Part shown: positions 15,744 to 26,112 of the stretch, one piece after another | How the letters are laid out: each line of letters starts with the position of its first letter | Position numbering within the stretch: the first letter of the stretch is position 1 | DNA from: Nocardioides renjunii | GTDB taxonomy: Bacteria > Actinomycetota > Actinomycetes > Propionibacteriales > Nocardioidaceae | Assembly: GCF_034661175.1 (NCBI RefSeq) | Contig: NZ_CP141058.1 | Span: 186,001 to 250,000 of the forward strand | Length of the DNA: 64,000 nt | Reading direction: 5' to 3' | Program-made: the position numbers and the translations under genes | The notes under the pieces: generated by a model | The model's input: the letters and a program-made list of their open reading frames with translations, nothing else | The model's database searches: none | Told to the model about the DNA's origin: nothing

Positions 15744-16757
15744 GTGGTCAGGGCCTCCTCGGTCAAGGACGTCGCCGCGCGCGCGGGCGTCTCCCTCGGC
15801 ACCGTCAGCAACGTGCTCAACCGGCCCGACCGCGTCTCGCCGCAGACCCGCGCCAAGGTCGAGCAGGCGATGCACGACCTCGGATTCGTGCGCAACGAGT
15901 CGGCGCGCCAGCTGCGCGCCGGCCGCAGCCGCACGCTCGCCTACGTCCTGCTCGACGCCCGCAACCCCTTCTTCACCGACGTGGCCGAGGGCGCGGAGCG
16001 GGCCGCGGAGACCGCCGGGCTGTCCCTCTTCCTCTGCCACTCCGACAACCGCGCGTCCCGCGAGGGCGACTACCTCGCCCACCTCGTCGAGCAGCGGGTG
16101 CAGGGGATCCTCGTGACGCCGGTCGACCCGCAGGCGGCGGTCCTCGACGACGTACGCCGCAACGGCACGCCGCTCGTCATCGTCGACCGCACCCGCAGCG
16201 ACGACGCGTTCTGCTCCGTGGCCGTCGACGACGAGCTCGGGGGCCGGCTGGCCGTCGAGCACCTCATCGAGCGCGGCCACACCCGCGTCGCGTTCATCGG
16301 CGGCCCGGACACGATCGGCCAGGTCCGCGACCGGCTGGCCGGCGCCCGCCGCGCCTGGGCCGAGGCCGGCCTGCCCAACGACCAGCTCACGGTCGTCCCC
16401 ACCAGCGGGCTGACGGTCGTCGAGGGCCGCTCGGCCGGCGAGCGGGTGATGGGCGTGGCCCGGCGCCGCCGCCCGACGGCCGCCTTCTGCGCCAACGACC
16501 TGCTCGCGCTGGGGCTGCTCCAGCAGCTGAGCACCTCCGGCTTCGCCGTCCCCGGCGACCTCGCCATCGTGGGCTACGACGACATCGAGTACGCCAGCGC
16601 CGCCGCCGTGCCGCTGACCTCCGTGCGGCAGCCCCGCCAGGAGCTCGGTCAGCGGGCCGCGGAGCTGGTGCTGGACGAGGCCGACAACCCCGCGCACCTG
16701 CACCAGCAGGTGGTGTTCACCCCGGAGCTGGTGGCGCGCCGCTCGACCCTCGGCTGA
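15744..16757 (+). CDS. rhaR: LacI-family regulator of the rhamnose genes
   Basis: 337 residues: an N-terminal LacI HTH (VKDVAARAGVSLGTVSNVL) and hinge, then a periplasmic-binding-like sugar-sensing domain with DARNPFFTDVAEGAE, FIGGPDTIGQVRDRLAG and VGYDDIEYASAAAVPLTSV. It is divergent from the rhamnose operon and probably represses it until rhamnose or rhamnulose binds. I chose the GTG at 15744 because GGGAGGGG (15728-15735) lies 8 nt upstream and the length is typical; another in-frame GTG at 15735 lies inside that site. The symbol is assigned by context. Confidence 0.88.
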   Translation: MVRASSVKDVAARAGVSLGTVSNVLNRPDRVSPQTRAKVEQAMHDLGFVRNESARQLRAGRSRTLAYVLLDARNPFFTDVAEGAERAAETAGLSLFLCHSDNRASREGDYLAHLVEQRVQGILVTPVDPQAAVLDDVRRNGTPLVIVDRTRSDDAFCSVAVDDELGGRLAVEHLIERGHTRVAFIGGPDTIGQVRDRLAGARRAWAEAGLPNDQLTVVPTSGLTVVEGRSAGERVMGVARRRRPTAAFCANDLLALGLLQQLSTSGFAVPGDLAIVGYDDIEYASAAAVPLTSVRQPRQELGQRAAELVLDEADNPAHLHQQVVFTPELVARRSTLG

Positions 16758-16767
16758 GGAGGACCGG

Positions 16768-17385
16768 CTAGAGGTCGACCACGAGGGCGCGGTGGTCGGA
16801 GAGCGGCAGCTCGACCGCCCGCCCGGTCGCGGGCGGCAGCTCGCCGTCCAGCAGCACGTGGTCGAGCTGGCTCCGCGGCGCGTCGGCGGGGAAGGTCAGC
16901 TCGGAGACCAGCGGCCGCATGCCGGTGATGCGCACGGCGCGGTCAGGCTCCATGTTGAGGTCGCCCATCAGCACGAGCGGTCGGTCGGCGGTGGCCAGCG
17001 AGTCACGGACCCGCGCCAGCTGTCGGCCGTTCCACCACTCCACGAAGGTGAGGTGGACGTCGACGACCGTCATGAGGCCGTGCGGACCCTCGATGGTGGC
17101 CGCGACCGCCACCCGCGGCTCGTCGCGCACCAGCTCGGGCCGGCGTGAGCCCGTGAACCACATCGGCACCCGCACCGGGACGGGCGCGAGCCGGACGGTG
17201 TGCCAGGCCCGCACCGGGTAGCGCGACAGCAGGGCGATGCCGTACGCCGCGCTGTCCGGCTGCTCGTTGCCGTCGGCGGCCATAAACGTCGCGCCGGGCA
17301 CCCCCGAGAGCGCCGCGACGAAGCGGTGCTCCTGAGCGCCCATCGCCTCGGCGGCGAGTGCGGTCAGGTCCGCCTCGGATGCCAC
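16768..17385 (-). pseudogene. N-terminally truncated endonuclease/exonuclease/phosphatase-family gene
   Basis: 205 residues readable from a GTG. The C-terminal part of the EEP fold is present: GIALLSRYPV, VVDVHLTFVEWWNGRQ, VLMGDLNMEPD and the final SDHRALVVDL with the catalytic Asp-His. The first ~40-50 residues of the family, which carry the WN asparagine and LQEV glutamate that bind the metal, are missing. The frame is closed 15 codons upstream by a stop. No N-terminal remnant is seen in other frames; the sequence there belongs to a nucleotidyltransferase gene on the other strand. It is probably inactive. Alternatively it is a divergent short form. Confidence 0.6.
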
Positions 17386-17957
17386 GCTCCGCCGAGCCCG
17401 AGTCGCAGGAGGCGCTGCGCGAGGCGCTCAAGCGCGTCGCCGTCGTCCTCAAGGAGGCGGGTGTGCCGTTCGCGCTGACCGGCGGCTATGCCGTGTGGGC
17501 GCGCGGCGGGCCGGAGTCGGTCCACGACGTCGACTTCCTCGTGGCCGCCGAGGACGCCGCGCAGGCCGCGGAGGCGCTCGAGAAGCGAGGGGTCGAGGTC
17601 GTGCAGCCGCCGGAGGACTGGCTGTTCAAGGCCTACACCGACGGTGCGATGGTCGACCTCATCCACCGCCACTCGGGCGGGCCGGCCCCGCGGTCGCTCG
17701 TCGAGGACGCCGACGAGCTCGAGGTGCTCTCGGTGCAGATGCCGGTGCTGTCGGCCACGGAGGTGGTGGTGCAGAAGATGCTGGCCCTCGACGAGCACTC
17801 CTGCGACTTCGGCCCGATGATCCCGGTCGTCCGTGCCCTGCGCGAGCAGGTCGACCTCGCCCGCGTGCGCGAGGAGACCGCGCAGAGCCCGTTCGCCGCC
17901 GCGCTGCTGTTCCTGCTCGAGCGCCTGGACGTGGTCGAGCCGCCTGCCCCGGCCTGA
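17379..17957 (+). CDS. Nucleotidyltransferase-fold protein
   Basis: 192 residues with a minimal nucleotidyltransferase core: [23 protein letters not shown] (GG...R...DVD) at about 31-53, then a second acidic strand, AMVDLIHRH, near 90. This is the pattern of small stand-alone nucleotidyltransferases (MNT/AbiEii-like), some of which are toxins or modify RNA or protein. No HEPN or antitoxin partner is adjacent. The ATG lies inside the 5' end of the truncated endonuclease gene on the other strand, overlapping its start by 7 bp. The substrate is unknown. Confidence 0.75.
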   Translation: MPRSAEPESQEALREALKRVAVVLKEAGVPFALTGGYAVWARGGPESVHDVDFLVAAEDAAQAAEALEKRGVEVVQPPEDWLFKAYTDGAMVDLIHRHSGGPAPRSLVEDADELEVLSVQMPVLSATEVVVQKMLALDEHSCDFGPMIPVVRALREQVDLARVREETAQSPFAAALLFLLERLDVVEPPAPA

Positions 17958-18057
17958 GACACGGGTGACACGGGCGTCCGGTTCGGTACCTTGTGCCCCG
18001 GCCCGCACGCCGCCCAGGTCCCGACCCGACCCGGGCCCCCACCCAGGAGGCAACGCA

Positions 18058-19587
18058 GTGCGCATCGGCATCCCACGCGAGTCACGACCCGGCGAGACGC
18101 TCGTCGCCGCCACGGCGAAGACGGCCGCGCAGCTCGCCGCCCTCGGCTACGACGTGGTGGTCGAGCAGGGCGCCGGTGCGGCGGCGGACCAGCCGGACGC
18201 GACGTACGCCGACGCGGGCGTGCGCCTCGGCACGGGCGAGGAGGTCTGGGCGAGCGACGTCGTGGTCAAGGTCAACGCGCCGGCCGACGACGAGGTCGCC
18301 CGGCTGCGCCCGGGGGCGACGGTCATCAGCCTCATGGCGCCGGCCCGCAGCCCCGAGCTGGTCGAGCGGCTCGCCGCCGCGGGCGTCACCGCGCTGGCGA
18401 TGGACGCCGTGCCCCGCATCTCGCGGGCCCAGTCGATGGACGTGCTGTCCTCGATGGCCAACGTCGCCGGCTACCGCGCCGTCATCGAGGCGGCCCACGA
18501 GTTCGGCCGGCTCTTCACCGGCCAGGTCACCGCGGCCGGCAAGGTGCCCCCCGCGCGCGTCTTCGTCGTCGGCGCCGGCGTCGCCGGACTCGCCGCCATC
18601 GGCGCGGCGGGGTCGCTGGGCGCGGTCGTGCGCGCCTTCGACGTACGCCCCGAGGTGGCCGAGCAGGTCCGGTCGATGGGCGCGGACTTCGTGACCGTCG
18701 AGATGGAGCAGGAGGTCTCGACCGACGGCTACGCCAAGGAGATGACCGCCGAGCAGGAGGCCGCGACGGCCGCGATGTACGACGAGGAGGCGCGCGCCGC
18801 CGACATCGTCATCACCACCGCGCTCATCCCGGGCCGCCCCGCGCCGCAGCTCGTCACCGCCGAGACCGTCGCCGCGATGCGGCCCGGGTCGGTGGTCGTC
18901 GACATGGCCGCGGCCAACGGTGGCAACGTCTCCGCGACGGTCCCCGACCAGCGCGTCGTCACCGCCAACGGCGTCACCGTGCTCGGCTACACCGACCTCG
19001 CAGGGCGGCTCGCCGCGCAGACCAGCCAGCTCTACGGCACCAACGTCGCCAACCTCCTCAAGCTGCTCACGCCCGAGAAGGACGGCCGGCTCGTCCTCGA
19101 CATGGACGACGTGGTCCAGCGCGGCATCGCGGTCACCCGCGACGGCGCCGTCATGTGGCCACCGCCGCCCGTCCAGGTCTCCGCCGCCACCACCACGCAG
19201 GTGCTGCCGGCCGCCGCCGCGGCACCCCCACCGACGCCGGTCGACCCGAGGCGGAAGTGGTACGCCGCCGGGCTGGGCGCGGTCGCGTTCGCGGTGCTCG
19301 CGTCGCTGGCGCCGGCCAGCTTCCTCGGCCACTTCACCGTCTTCGCGCTGGCCGTCGTCGTCGGCTACTACGTCATCTCCAACGTCTCGCACGCGCTGCA
19401 CACGCCGCTGATGGCCGAGACCAACGCCATCTCGGGGATCATCCTGGTCGGCGGCATCCTCCAGGTGGGCAGCGACAACGTCGCGGTGATGCTGCTCGCG
19501 CTCGTCGCGGTCTTCGTCGCGAGCATCAACATCTTCGGTGGCTTCCTCGTGACGCTGCGCATGCTCGAGATGTTCAGGAAGGACTGA
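18058..19587 (+). CDS. pntA: NAD(P) transhydrogenase subunit alpha (alpha1-alpha2 fused)
   Basis: 509 residues. The soluble NAD(H)-binding domain I (MRIGIPRE start, [19 protein letters not shown]ossmann loop near 180, [17 protein letters not shown]) runs to ~380. A Pro/Ala linker and three or four membrane helices (domain II) follow to the end, as in E. coli PntA; many actinobacteria split these into two genes. With PntB it uses the proton gradient to make NADPH from NADH. The GTG start has a CAGGAGG site 7 nt away. A weak promoter candidate (TGACAC 17966-17971, TACCTT 17987-17992) precedes it. Confidence 0.96.
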   Translation: MRIGIPRESRPGETLVAATAKTAAQLAALGYDVVVEQGAGAAADQPDATYADAGVRLGTGEEVWASDVVVKVNAPADDEVARLRPGATVISLMAPARSPELVERLAAAGVTALAMDAVPRISRAQSMDVLSSMANVAGYRAVIEAAHEFGRLFTGQVTAAGKVPPARVFVVGAGVAGLAAIGAAGSLGAVVRAFDVRPEVAEQVRSMGADFVTVEMEQEVSTDGYAKEMTAEQEAATAAMYDEEARAADIVITTALIPGRPAPQLVTAETVAAMRPGSVVVDMAAANGGNVSATVPDQRVVTANGVTVLGYTDLAGRLAAQTSQLYGTNVANLLKLLTPEKDGRLVLDMDDVVQRGIAVTRDGAVMWPPPPVQVSAATTTQVLPAAAAAPPPTPVDPRRKWYAAGLGAVAFAVLASLAPASFLGHFTVFALAVVVGYYVISNVSHALHTPLMAETNAISGIILVGGILQVGSDNVAVMLLALVAVFVASINIFGGFLVTLRMLEMFRKD

Positions 19588-19588
19588 C

Positions 19589-21022
<1,434 letters not shown>

Positions 21023-21028
<6 letters not shown>

Positions 21029-21061
21029 CCGGAGCGTCGGCGGCGTTCGCCCCGGTCAGCC
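21023..21061. terminator. Bidirectional terminator between pntB and the sugar permease
   Basis: Perfect 10-bp arms GGCTGACCGG (21023-21032) and CCGGTCAGCC (21052-21061) with a 19-nt loop. The TGA stops of both convergent genes lie within the arms. Confidence 0.75.
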
Positions 21062-21976
21062 CTTGGTGCCTCCGGCGGTCAGCCCCGCCACCAGGTGCTT
21101 CTGGGCGAAGAAGAACACGATCGCGGCCGGGACGGTGATGAGCACCGCGCCCGCGGTGAGCAGGTCCCAGCGGGGGCTGAACTGCGGCACGAACGTCTGC
21201 AGGCCGGCGCCGAGCGTGTAGTGGTCGCTGCCCTGCATGAACGCGATGGCGTACGCCACCTCGCCCCACGCGGTGAGGAACGTGTAGAACGCCGTGACCG
21301 CGAGGCCCGGCCGGGCCAGGGGGAGGACGACCCGCCAGAAGGTGCCGAACGGACCCAGGCCGTCGAGGGCCGCCGCCTCGTCGAGCTCGCGCGGGATCGT
21401 GTCGAAGTAGCCGCGCAGCATCCAGGCGCAGAACGGCACCGCCACGGTGAGGTAGGCGATGACCAGCGACGGCTTGGTGTCGATGAGCCCGAGGTTGGCC
21501 ATGATCGTGTAGATCGGGACGATGAGGATCGCGACGGGGAACATCTGGGTCAGCAGGAACACCCACATCAGCCCGCGCTTGCCCGGGAAGTTGAACCGGC
21601 TCAGCGCGTAGCCGGCCGTGGCGGACATCGCGATGCCGATGACCATGGTGAAGGCCGCGACGATCACCGAGTTGAGGAACCAGACCGGGAAGTCCGTGCT
21701 GGTGAGCAGGCGCCGGTAGTTGTCGAGGGTGGGGCTGGAGAACAGCTGGATCTCGGTGCGGCGGATCTCGCTGGGCGGCTTGATCGAGCTCAGCACCACC
21801 CACAGGATCGGGAACAGCGCGCAGAACGTCGCCACGATGAGCGTGGCGTGCAGTCCGACGCTGGCGAGCACCGAGCGCTCGCTGCGGCGCCGAGGACTGC
21901 GCGTCCGGGTGGTGGCGACGGACTCCACCGGGTCGGCGGCCACGGCGGCCGGGGGCATGGCGGACATGCCGGTCAT
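21056..21976 (-). CDS. Sugar ABC transporter permease (MalG type)
   Basis: 306 residues: a ~35-residue cytoplasmic lead, then six hydrophobic segments. The EAA loop ELDEAAALDGLGPFGTFWRV (family spacing EAA---G---------I-LP) docks the ATPase. It belongs to carbohydrate uptake family CUT1. Its ATG overlaps the upstream permease stop by one base (TGATG). No ATPase gene is present; actinobacterial CUT1 systems usually share the multitask ATPase MsiK encoded elsewhere. Confidence 0.92.
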   Translation of the reverse strand: MTGMSAMPPAAVAADPVESVATTRTRSPRRRSERSVLASVGLHATLIVATFCALFPILWVVLSSIKPPSEIRRTEIQLFSSPTLDNYRRLLTSTDFPVWFLNSVIVAAFTMVIGIAMSATAGYALSRFNFPGKRGLMWVFLLTQMFPVAILIVPIYTIMANLGLIDTKPSLVIAYLTVAVPFCAWMLRGYFDTIPRELDEAAALDGLGPFGTFWRVVLPLARPGLAVTAFYTFLTAWGEVAYAIAFMQGSDHYTLGAGLQTFVPQFSPRWDLLTAGAVLITVPAAIVFFFAQKHLVAGLTAGGTKG

Positions 21977-22923
21977 CAGAACACCTCTCCCTGCTTGGCG
22001 AGCATCCGCTTGTAGACGCTGGCGTAGACGACGAGGATCGAGAGGATCAGCACGCCGTAGGTCGCAGCGAGCGAGTAGTCACGGATGCCCTCGAAGGCCG
22101 CCCGGTAGGCGCCGGTCACGAGGATCTCGGTCGAACCCGCCGGCTGCCCGCGGGTGACGAAGTAGATGATCGGGAACATGTTGAAGGTCCAGATCGTGCC
22201 GAGCAGGATCACCGTCGAGCTGACCGGGCGCAGGCCCGGCAGCGTGATGTTGACGAAGCGCTGCCACGGGGTGGCCCCGTCCATCTCGGCCGCCTCGTAG
22301 AGGTCGCCGTTGATCGACTGGAGGCCGCCGAGCAGCGCGACCATCATGAACGGCACGCCGAGCCAGACGTTGGCGACGATCGCGGTGAACAACGACGTCC
22401 AGCGCTGCTCGAACCACGCCACCGGGTCGAGGCCGACCGCCCGGAGGACGCCGTTGATGATCCCGAAGCGCTCGTCGAAGATGAAGCGCCACGCGAAGGC
22501 CGCGACGAACGACGGCACGGCCCACGGCAGGATGAGGGCGACCCGGTAGAAGCCGCGGCCGCGGAAGTTGCGGTTGAGCATCACGGCGAGGGTCAGCCCG
22601 ATGCCGTAGTGCAGGACGACACAGGCGATCGTCCACACCAGGGTGTTGGAGAGCTGGAGCCAGAAGTGGCCCTGCTGACCGGTGAGGACGTCGACGTAGT
22701 TCTCGAGGCCGACGAAGCGCGCCCCGTCGGGGTTGGGCTCGCACGTCTCGGCGCCGCCGAGGACCTTCGTGCAGATCTCCTCGCGCTGGTTGGACTCGTT
22801 GAGGTTGGTGAACGACTGCCACACGCCCTGGACGAGCGGGTAGAAGACGAGGACACCGAGCACGATGACGGTGGGCAGCACCATCGCCCACGCGTACCAG
22901 TGCCGGTCGAAGCTCTTGCGCAT
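21976..22923 (-). CDS. Sugar ABC transporter permease (MalF type)
   Basis: 315 residues with six predicted membrane helices and the EAA loop DLYEAAEMDGATPWQRFVNI. A ~50-residue external loop after the first helix carries two cysteines (EEICTKVLGG and ETCEPNPDG) that could form a disulfide. It pairs with the MalG-type permease directly downstream. It is separated from the binding-protein gene by a 16-bp-arm hairpin. Confidence 0.92.
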   Translation of the reverse strand: MRKSFDRHWYAWAMVLPTVIVLGVLVFYPLVQGVWQSFTNLNESNQREEICTKVLGGAETCEPNPDGARFVGLENYVDVLTGQQGHFWLQLSNTLVWTIACVVLHYGIGLTLAVMLNRNFRGRGFYRVALILPWAVPSFVAAFAWRFIFDERFGIINGVLRAVGLDPVAWFEQRWTSLFTAIVANVWLGVPFMMVALLGGLQSINGDLYEAAEMDGATPWQRFVNITLPGLRPVSSTVILLGTIWTFNMFPIIYFVTRGQPAGSTEILVTGAYRAAFEGIRDYSLAATYGVLILSILVVYASVYKRMLAKQGEVF

Positions 22924-22979
22924 CCGAGGTCGTCCTTGGGGGTGTCGGAGAGGTGCGGGGCCATGCAGGGACCGGGCTG

Positions 22980-23016
22980 CCGCGGGGGCCGGGCCGGCGT
23001 GGCCCGGCCCCCGCGG
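22980..23016 (-). terminator. Strong intercistronic hairpin between binding-protein and permease genes
   Basis: Perfect 16-bp arms (22980-22995 and 23001-23016; CCGCGGGGGCCGGGCC) around a 5-nt loop. Within one transport operon this probably stabilises the upstream binding-protein mRNA or attenuates read-through, giving more binding protein than permease. Confidence 0.8.
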
Positions 23017-23065
23017 TCAGCGGGGTCCGGCGGGGTGCAGCGGGTCGAGCAGGGTCAGCGCTGCG

Positions 23066-24373
23066 TCACTGGAGCGAGTAGTCGGGGACGACGTCGCTCT
23101 TGTAGGTGTCGGCTGCCTTGTCGAGCGCACCCTGGACGGGCTTGTCCTGGATGAGCACCTCGGTGGCCATGGTGTCGAGCGCGGCGAAGAACTGGCCGCC
23201 CTCGGGGATCCACGGCCGCGGCTGGGCGACCTCCATCGCGTCGGCCCACAGGGCGACGCGCTCGTTGGAGACCATGTCGTACGAGTCGGCGTTGCCGGGC
23301 AGCAGGCCGAGCTCGTCGGCGATGAAGGCCTCGGACTCCGCGGAGCTCATGAAGGCGATGAAGGCCGCGGCGGCCTCCGCCTTCTGGTCGTCCATGCCGG
23401 AGTAGACGACGTAGTTGTGGCCGCCGACCGGGGCGCCCTGGCCGGCGCCGCCGGCGGGGACGGGCGCCACGCCGAGGTTCTCGATGCCGCCGAACTTCGG
23501 GTCGTCGGAGATGCCGGCGACCTCCCAGGGACCGTTGATGATCATGCCGACCTTCTGCTCCTTGAACAGCGTCATCATCGTGCCGTAGGGGTCGTTGGCG
23601 GTCGGCTTCACGGCCGAGCCGTCCTCGACGAGGCTCTGCGCGGTCTCGATGCCCGTGACGGCCTCGGGGCTGTTGACGGTGATCGTCTGCGACTCGGTGT
23701 CGACGATGTCGGCGCCCTCGCCGTACATGAACGGCAGGAGGAAGTAGCCGCCGGAGTTGAGGTAGATGCCGTCGACGCCGGCCTCGCTCTTGAGCGCCGC
23801 GGCGGCCTCGCGGACCTCGTCCCACGTGGTCGGCGGGGCCTCGGGGTCGAGGCCGGCCTTCTCGAAGAGCTCCTTGTTGTACATGAGGCCGAGGGTGTCG
23901 GTGACCTGCGGGACGCCGTAGGTCTTGCCGTCGAACTCGTTGCTCGAGAGGGGGGTCTCCAGGAAGTTGTTCTCCAGGGCGGCGGTGCCGTCGAGGGCGT
24001 AGAGGTAGCCCAGGGAGGCGAACTCCGGGGTCCAGGCGACCTCGGCGCGCAGGATGTCGGGCGCGCCCGAGTCGGCCTCGGCCGCGGTCTTGAACTTGTT
24101 CTGCGTCTGGTCGAACGGCACGATCTGGTGGTCGATCGTGATGTCGGGGTACTCCTCGTTGAACTTGGCGATCAGCTCGTCGTACGCCGGGGCCTCGTTG
24201 TCGGGGTCGGAGGTGTCCCACCAGGTGAGCTCGGCGGAGAGCTCGGTCGAGCCACTGTCCGCCTCGCTGTCGTTGTTGCTGTCGGAGTCCCCGCCGTCGC
24301 TGCCGCACGCCGCAAGCGTGAGGGCGAGGGCGGCGACGGCGATCCCGGCGGAGCCGGCCTTGAGTCGACGCAT
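23066..24373 (-). CDS. Sugar ABC transporter substrate-binding lipoprotein (maltose/alpha-glucoside type)
   Basis: 435 residues. The signal peptide ends in a lipobox LTLAACGSD (Cys ~23), then an acidic Ser/Asp/Gly linker and an extracellular solute-binding family 1 fold (LTWWDTSDPDNEAPAYDELI, MIINGPWEVAGI, GGHNYVVYSG). The ATG at 24373 has GGGAG 7 nt upstream, so longer in-frame starts are rejected. The NGPW element and the LacI operator with TTGCAG half-sites fit maltose or alpha-glucoside uptake, but the sugar is an inference. Confidence 0.92.
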   Translation of the reverse strand: MRRLKAGSAGIAVAALALTLAACGSDGGDSDSNNDSEADSGSTELSAELTWWDTSDPDNEAPAYDELIAKFNEEYPDITIDHQIVPFDQTQNKFKTAAEADSGAPDILRAEVAWTPEFASLGYLYALDGTAALENNFLETPLSSNEFDGKTYGVPQVTDTLGLMYNKELFEKAGLDPEAPPTTWDEVREAAAALKSEAGVDGIYLNSGGYFLLPFMYGEGADIVDTESQTITVNSPEAVTGIETAQSLVEDGSAVKPTANDPYGTMMTLFKEQKVGMIINGPWEVAGISDDPKFGGIENLGVAPVPAGGAGQGAPVGGHNYVVYSGMDDQKAEAAAAFIAFMSSAESEAFIADELGLLPGNADSYDMVSNERVALWADAMEVAQPRPWIPEGGQFFAALDTMATEVLIQDKPVQGALDKAADTYKSDVVPDYSLQ

Positions 24374-24453
24374 CGAATTTCTCCCAGATGTCCGCGCCCG
24401 GGGGGAGGGCGCTGTGATGACGGTCACCGGAGGCTAGCAAGAAGTGTGCAAGA

Positions 24454-24494
24454 AATGAAAGACCTTGCAGGGCTGCTGCAACGGTGCTTTCATT
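24454..24494. promoter_or_regulatory. Nested operator dyads in the divergent promoter region
   Basis: TTGCAG (24465-24470) and CTGCAA (24476-24481) form one dyad. AATGAAAG (24454-24461) and CTTTCATT (24487-24494) form a second around it. Extra GCAAG half-sites lie just upstream. TTGCAG-type half-sites are used by the MalR-like LacI regulators of actinobacteria. Confidence 0.65.
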
Positions 24495-24499
24495 CCGGC

Positions 24500-25513
24500 A
24501 TGGCCACCCTCGCGCAGATCGCCGTCGAAGCCGGTGTCAGCGAAGCCACCGTTAGCCGGGTGCTCAACTCCAAGCCGGGGGTCAGCGAGGGCACCCGCCA
24601 GTCGGTGATCACCGCCCTCGACGTGCTGGGCTACGAGCGCCCGACGCACCTGCGCCAGCGCAGCGCCGGCCTCGTGGGCCTGGTCGTCCCCGAGCTCGAG
24701 AACCCGATCTTCCCGGCCTTCGCGCAGGTGATCGAGGACGCGCTCGCGCGCCGCCGGTTCACGCCGGTGCTCTGCACCCAATCCCCGGGCAGCCTGTCGG
24801 AGGACGAGTACGTCGAGTCGCTGCTCGACCACGGCGTCGCCGGCATCATCTTCGTCTCCGGCAAGCACGCCGACACCCGGGCCGACCACGAGCGCTACCA
24901 GGCGCTGCTCGAGCGCCAGCTGCCCGTCGTGTTCATCAACGGCTTCGTCGACGGCCTCGACGCGCCCTTCCTGTCGGCCGACGACCGCGTGGCGATGGAC
25001 ATCGCCGTCGCGCACCTCGCCGACGTCGGCCACCGGCGCATCGGCCTGGCCATCGGCCCGGCGCGCTTCATGCCGTCGGCGCGCAAGCACGAGGGCTTCG
25101 TCGCCGCCCTCGGGCGCCACTTCGGCACCGGCGAGGCGGAGGCGAGGGGCTGGATCGCGGAGACGATCTTCTCGGTCGAGGGCGGTGCCGCCGCCACGCA
25201 GCAGCTCCTCGAGCAGGGTGCGACCGCGATCGTCTGCGGCTCCGACATGATGGCCATCGGCGCCATCCGGGCGGCCCGCGCCGCCGGCCTCGACGTGCCC
25301 GGCGACGTGTCCGTCGTCGGCTTCGACGACTCGCCGCTGGTGGCCTTCCTCGACCCCCCGCTCACCACCGTGCGGCAGCCGGTCGCCCAGATGGGCGGCA
25401 CCGCCGTGGCCGCCCTCGCGGACGCGATCGGCGGCGACCCCGTCGCCTCGCGGGAGTACCTCTTCGCCCCCGAGCTGGTGCTGAGGAGCTCGACCGGCCC
25501 CGCCCCGGCCTGA
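24500..25513 (+). CDS. LacI-family regulator of the sugar ABC operon
   Basis: 337 residues. The LacI HTH (LAQIAVEAGVSEATVSRVLN) is followed by a sugar-binding domain with VPELENPIFPAFAQVIEDAL, GIIFVSGKHADT and VVGFDDSPLVAFLDPPLTTV. The ATG at 24500 places the HTH directly at the N-terminus. It is divergent from the binding-protein gene, with operator dyads in the shared promoter, so it probably represses both until an alpha-glucoside is present. Confidence 0.9.
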   Translation: MATLAQIAVEAGVSEATVSRVLNSKPGVSEGTRQSVITALDVLGYERPTHLRQRSAGLVGLVVPELENPIFPAFAQVIEDALARRRFTPVLCTQSPGSLSEDEYVESLLDHGVAGIIFVSGKHADTRADHERYQALLERQLPVVFINGFVDGLDAPFLSADDRVAMDIAVAHLADVGHRRIGLAIGPARFMPSARKHEGFVAALGRHFGTGEAEARGWIAETIFSVEGGAAATQQLLEQGATAIVCGSDMMAIGAIRAARAAGLDVPGDVSVVGFDDSPLVAFLDPPLTTVRQPVAQMGGTAVAALADAIGGDPVASREYLFAPELVLRSSTGPAPA

Positions 25514-25541
25514 CGCCTGACGTCGGTCGTCGCGTCAGGCG
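25514..25541. terminator. Bidirectional terminator between the LacI gene and thpR
   Basis: Perfect 9-bp arms CGCCTGACG (25514-25522) and CGTCAGGCG (25533-25541) around a 10-nt loop. The right arm contains the thpR stop. Confidence 0.7.
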
Positions 25542-26098
25542 AGGGCGTACGTCTCCACGACCTCGTGCCGCGGGCGCCGGCGCCGGCCCTCGCCGAGGTG
25601 CGAGGCCACCAGGGCCAGCTCGTCGACGTGCCAGGCCGGGCCGTCGTACGCGTCGAGCAGGCGCACCCACGACGTGACGTTGTCCGGCCGGCCGAGCCGA
25701 CCCAGGGTGAGGTGCGGGCGGAAGCGCTGGCCGTCGACGCGCGCTCCCGCACCCGACATCGCCGCGCGGCAGCCCGAGGCGAGCGCCTCGAGGGCGCTCG
25801 CCGCGTCGTCGTCGACGGCGAGCCGGGCGAAGAGGACCCGCGCCCGGTCGGGGTCCGGGAAGGCGCCGCCCCCGGCCACCCGCAGGTCGAAGGCGGGCCG
25901 CCTGGCGGCGACCTGCGCCAGTCGCTCGCCGAGCTCGTCGAGGCCCCGCTCGGGGACCGACTCCGAGAACGCCAGGGTGAGGTGCCACTGCTCGGGGTCG
26001 GACCAGCGGAACGCCGCGGCCTCGCGGCGCGGGGACAGGAACTCGTCGAGGTGCTCGACGGCCTCGGCAGGCGGCTGCACCGCCACGAACATGCGCAT
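25535..26098 (-). CDS. thpR: RNA 2',3'-cyclic phosphodiesterase (2H family)
   Basis: 187 residues with the two HxTx motifs of 2H phosphoesterases: HLTL at about residues 39-42 and HLTL again at about 130-133. MRMFVAVQPP at the start matches the LigT/ThpR family. It hydrolyses 2',3'-cyclic phosphate ends on RNA in vitro; its physiological role is uncertain. It follows the acyl-CoA dehydrogenase gene with a 14-nt gap and is probably co-transcribed, although no functional link is obvious. Confidence 0.9.
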   Translation of the reverse strand: MRMFVAVQPPAEAVEHLDEFLSPRREAAAFRWSDPEQWHLTLAFSESVPERGLDELGERLAQVAARRPAFDLRVAGGGAFPDPDRARVLFARLAVDDDAASALEALASGCRAAMSGAGARVDGQRFRPHLTLGRLGRPDNVTSWVRLLDAYDGPAWHVDELALVASHLGEGRRRRPRHEVVETYALA

Positions 26099-26112
26099 CG
26101 CCGCTCCGCCCC

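Noticed and set aside
17379..17957. Nucleotidyltransferase as the toxin of a toxin-antitoxin pair
   Set aside because: No HEPN, AbiEi-like or other small partner gene overlaps or adjoins it; the neighbours are a truncated nuclease-family gene and pntA.
22865..25513. Very long open frames on the strand opposite known genes, for example 22865-25513 and 46080-50411 on the plus strand
   Set aside because: They mirror well-supported genes in the other strand. In DNA this GC-rich, stop codons are rare in shadow frames, and their translations are low-complexity Arg/Gly/Val/Asp-rich sequence with no domain.
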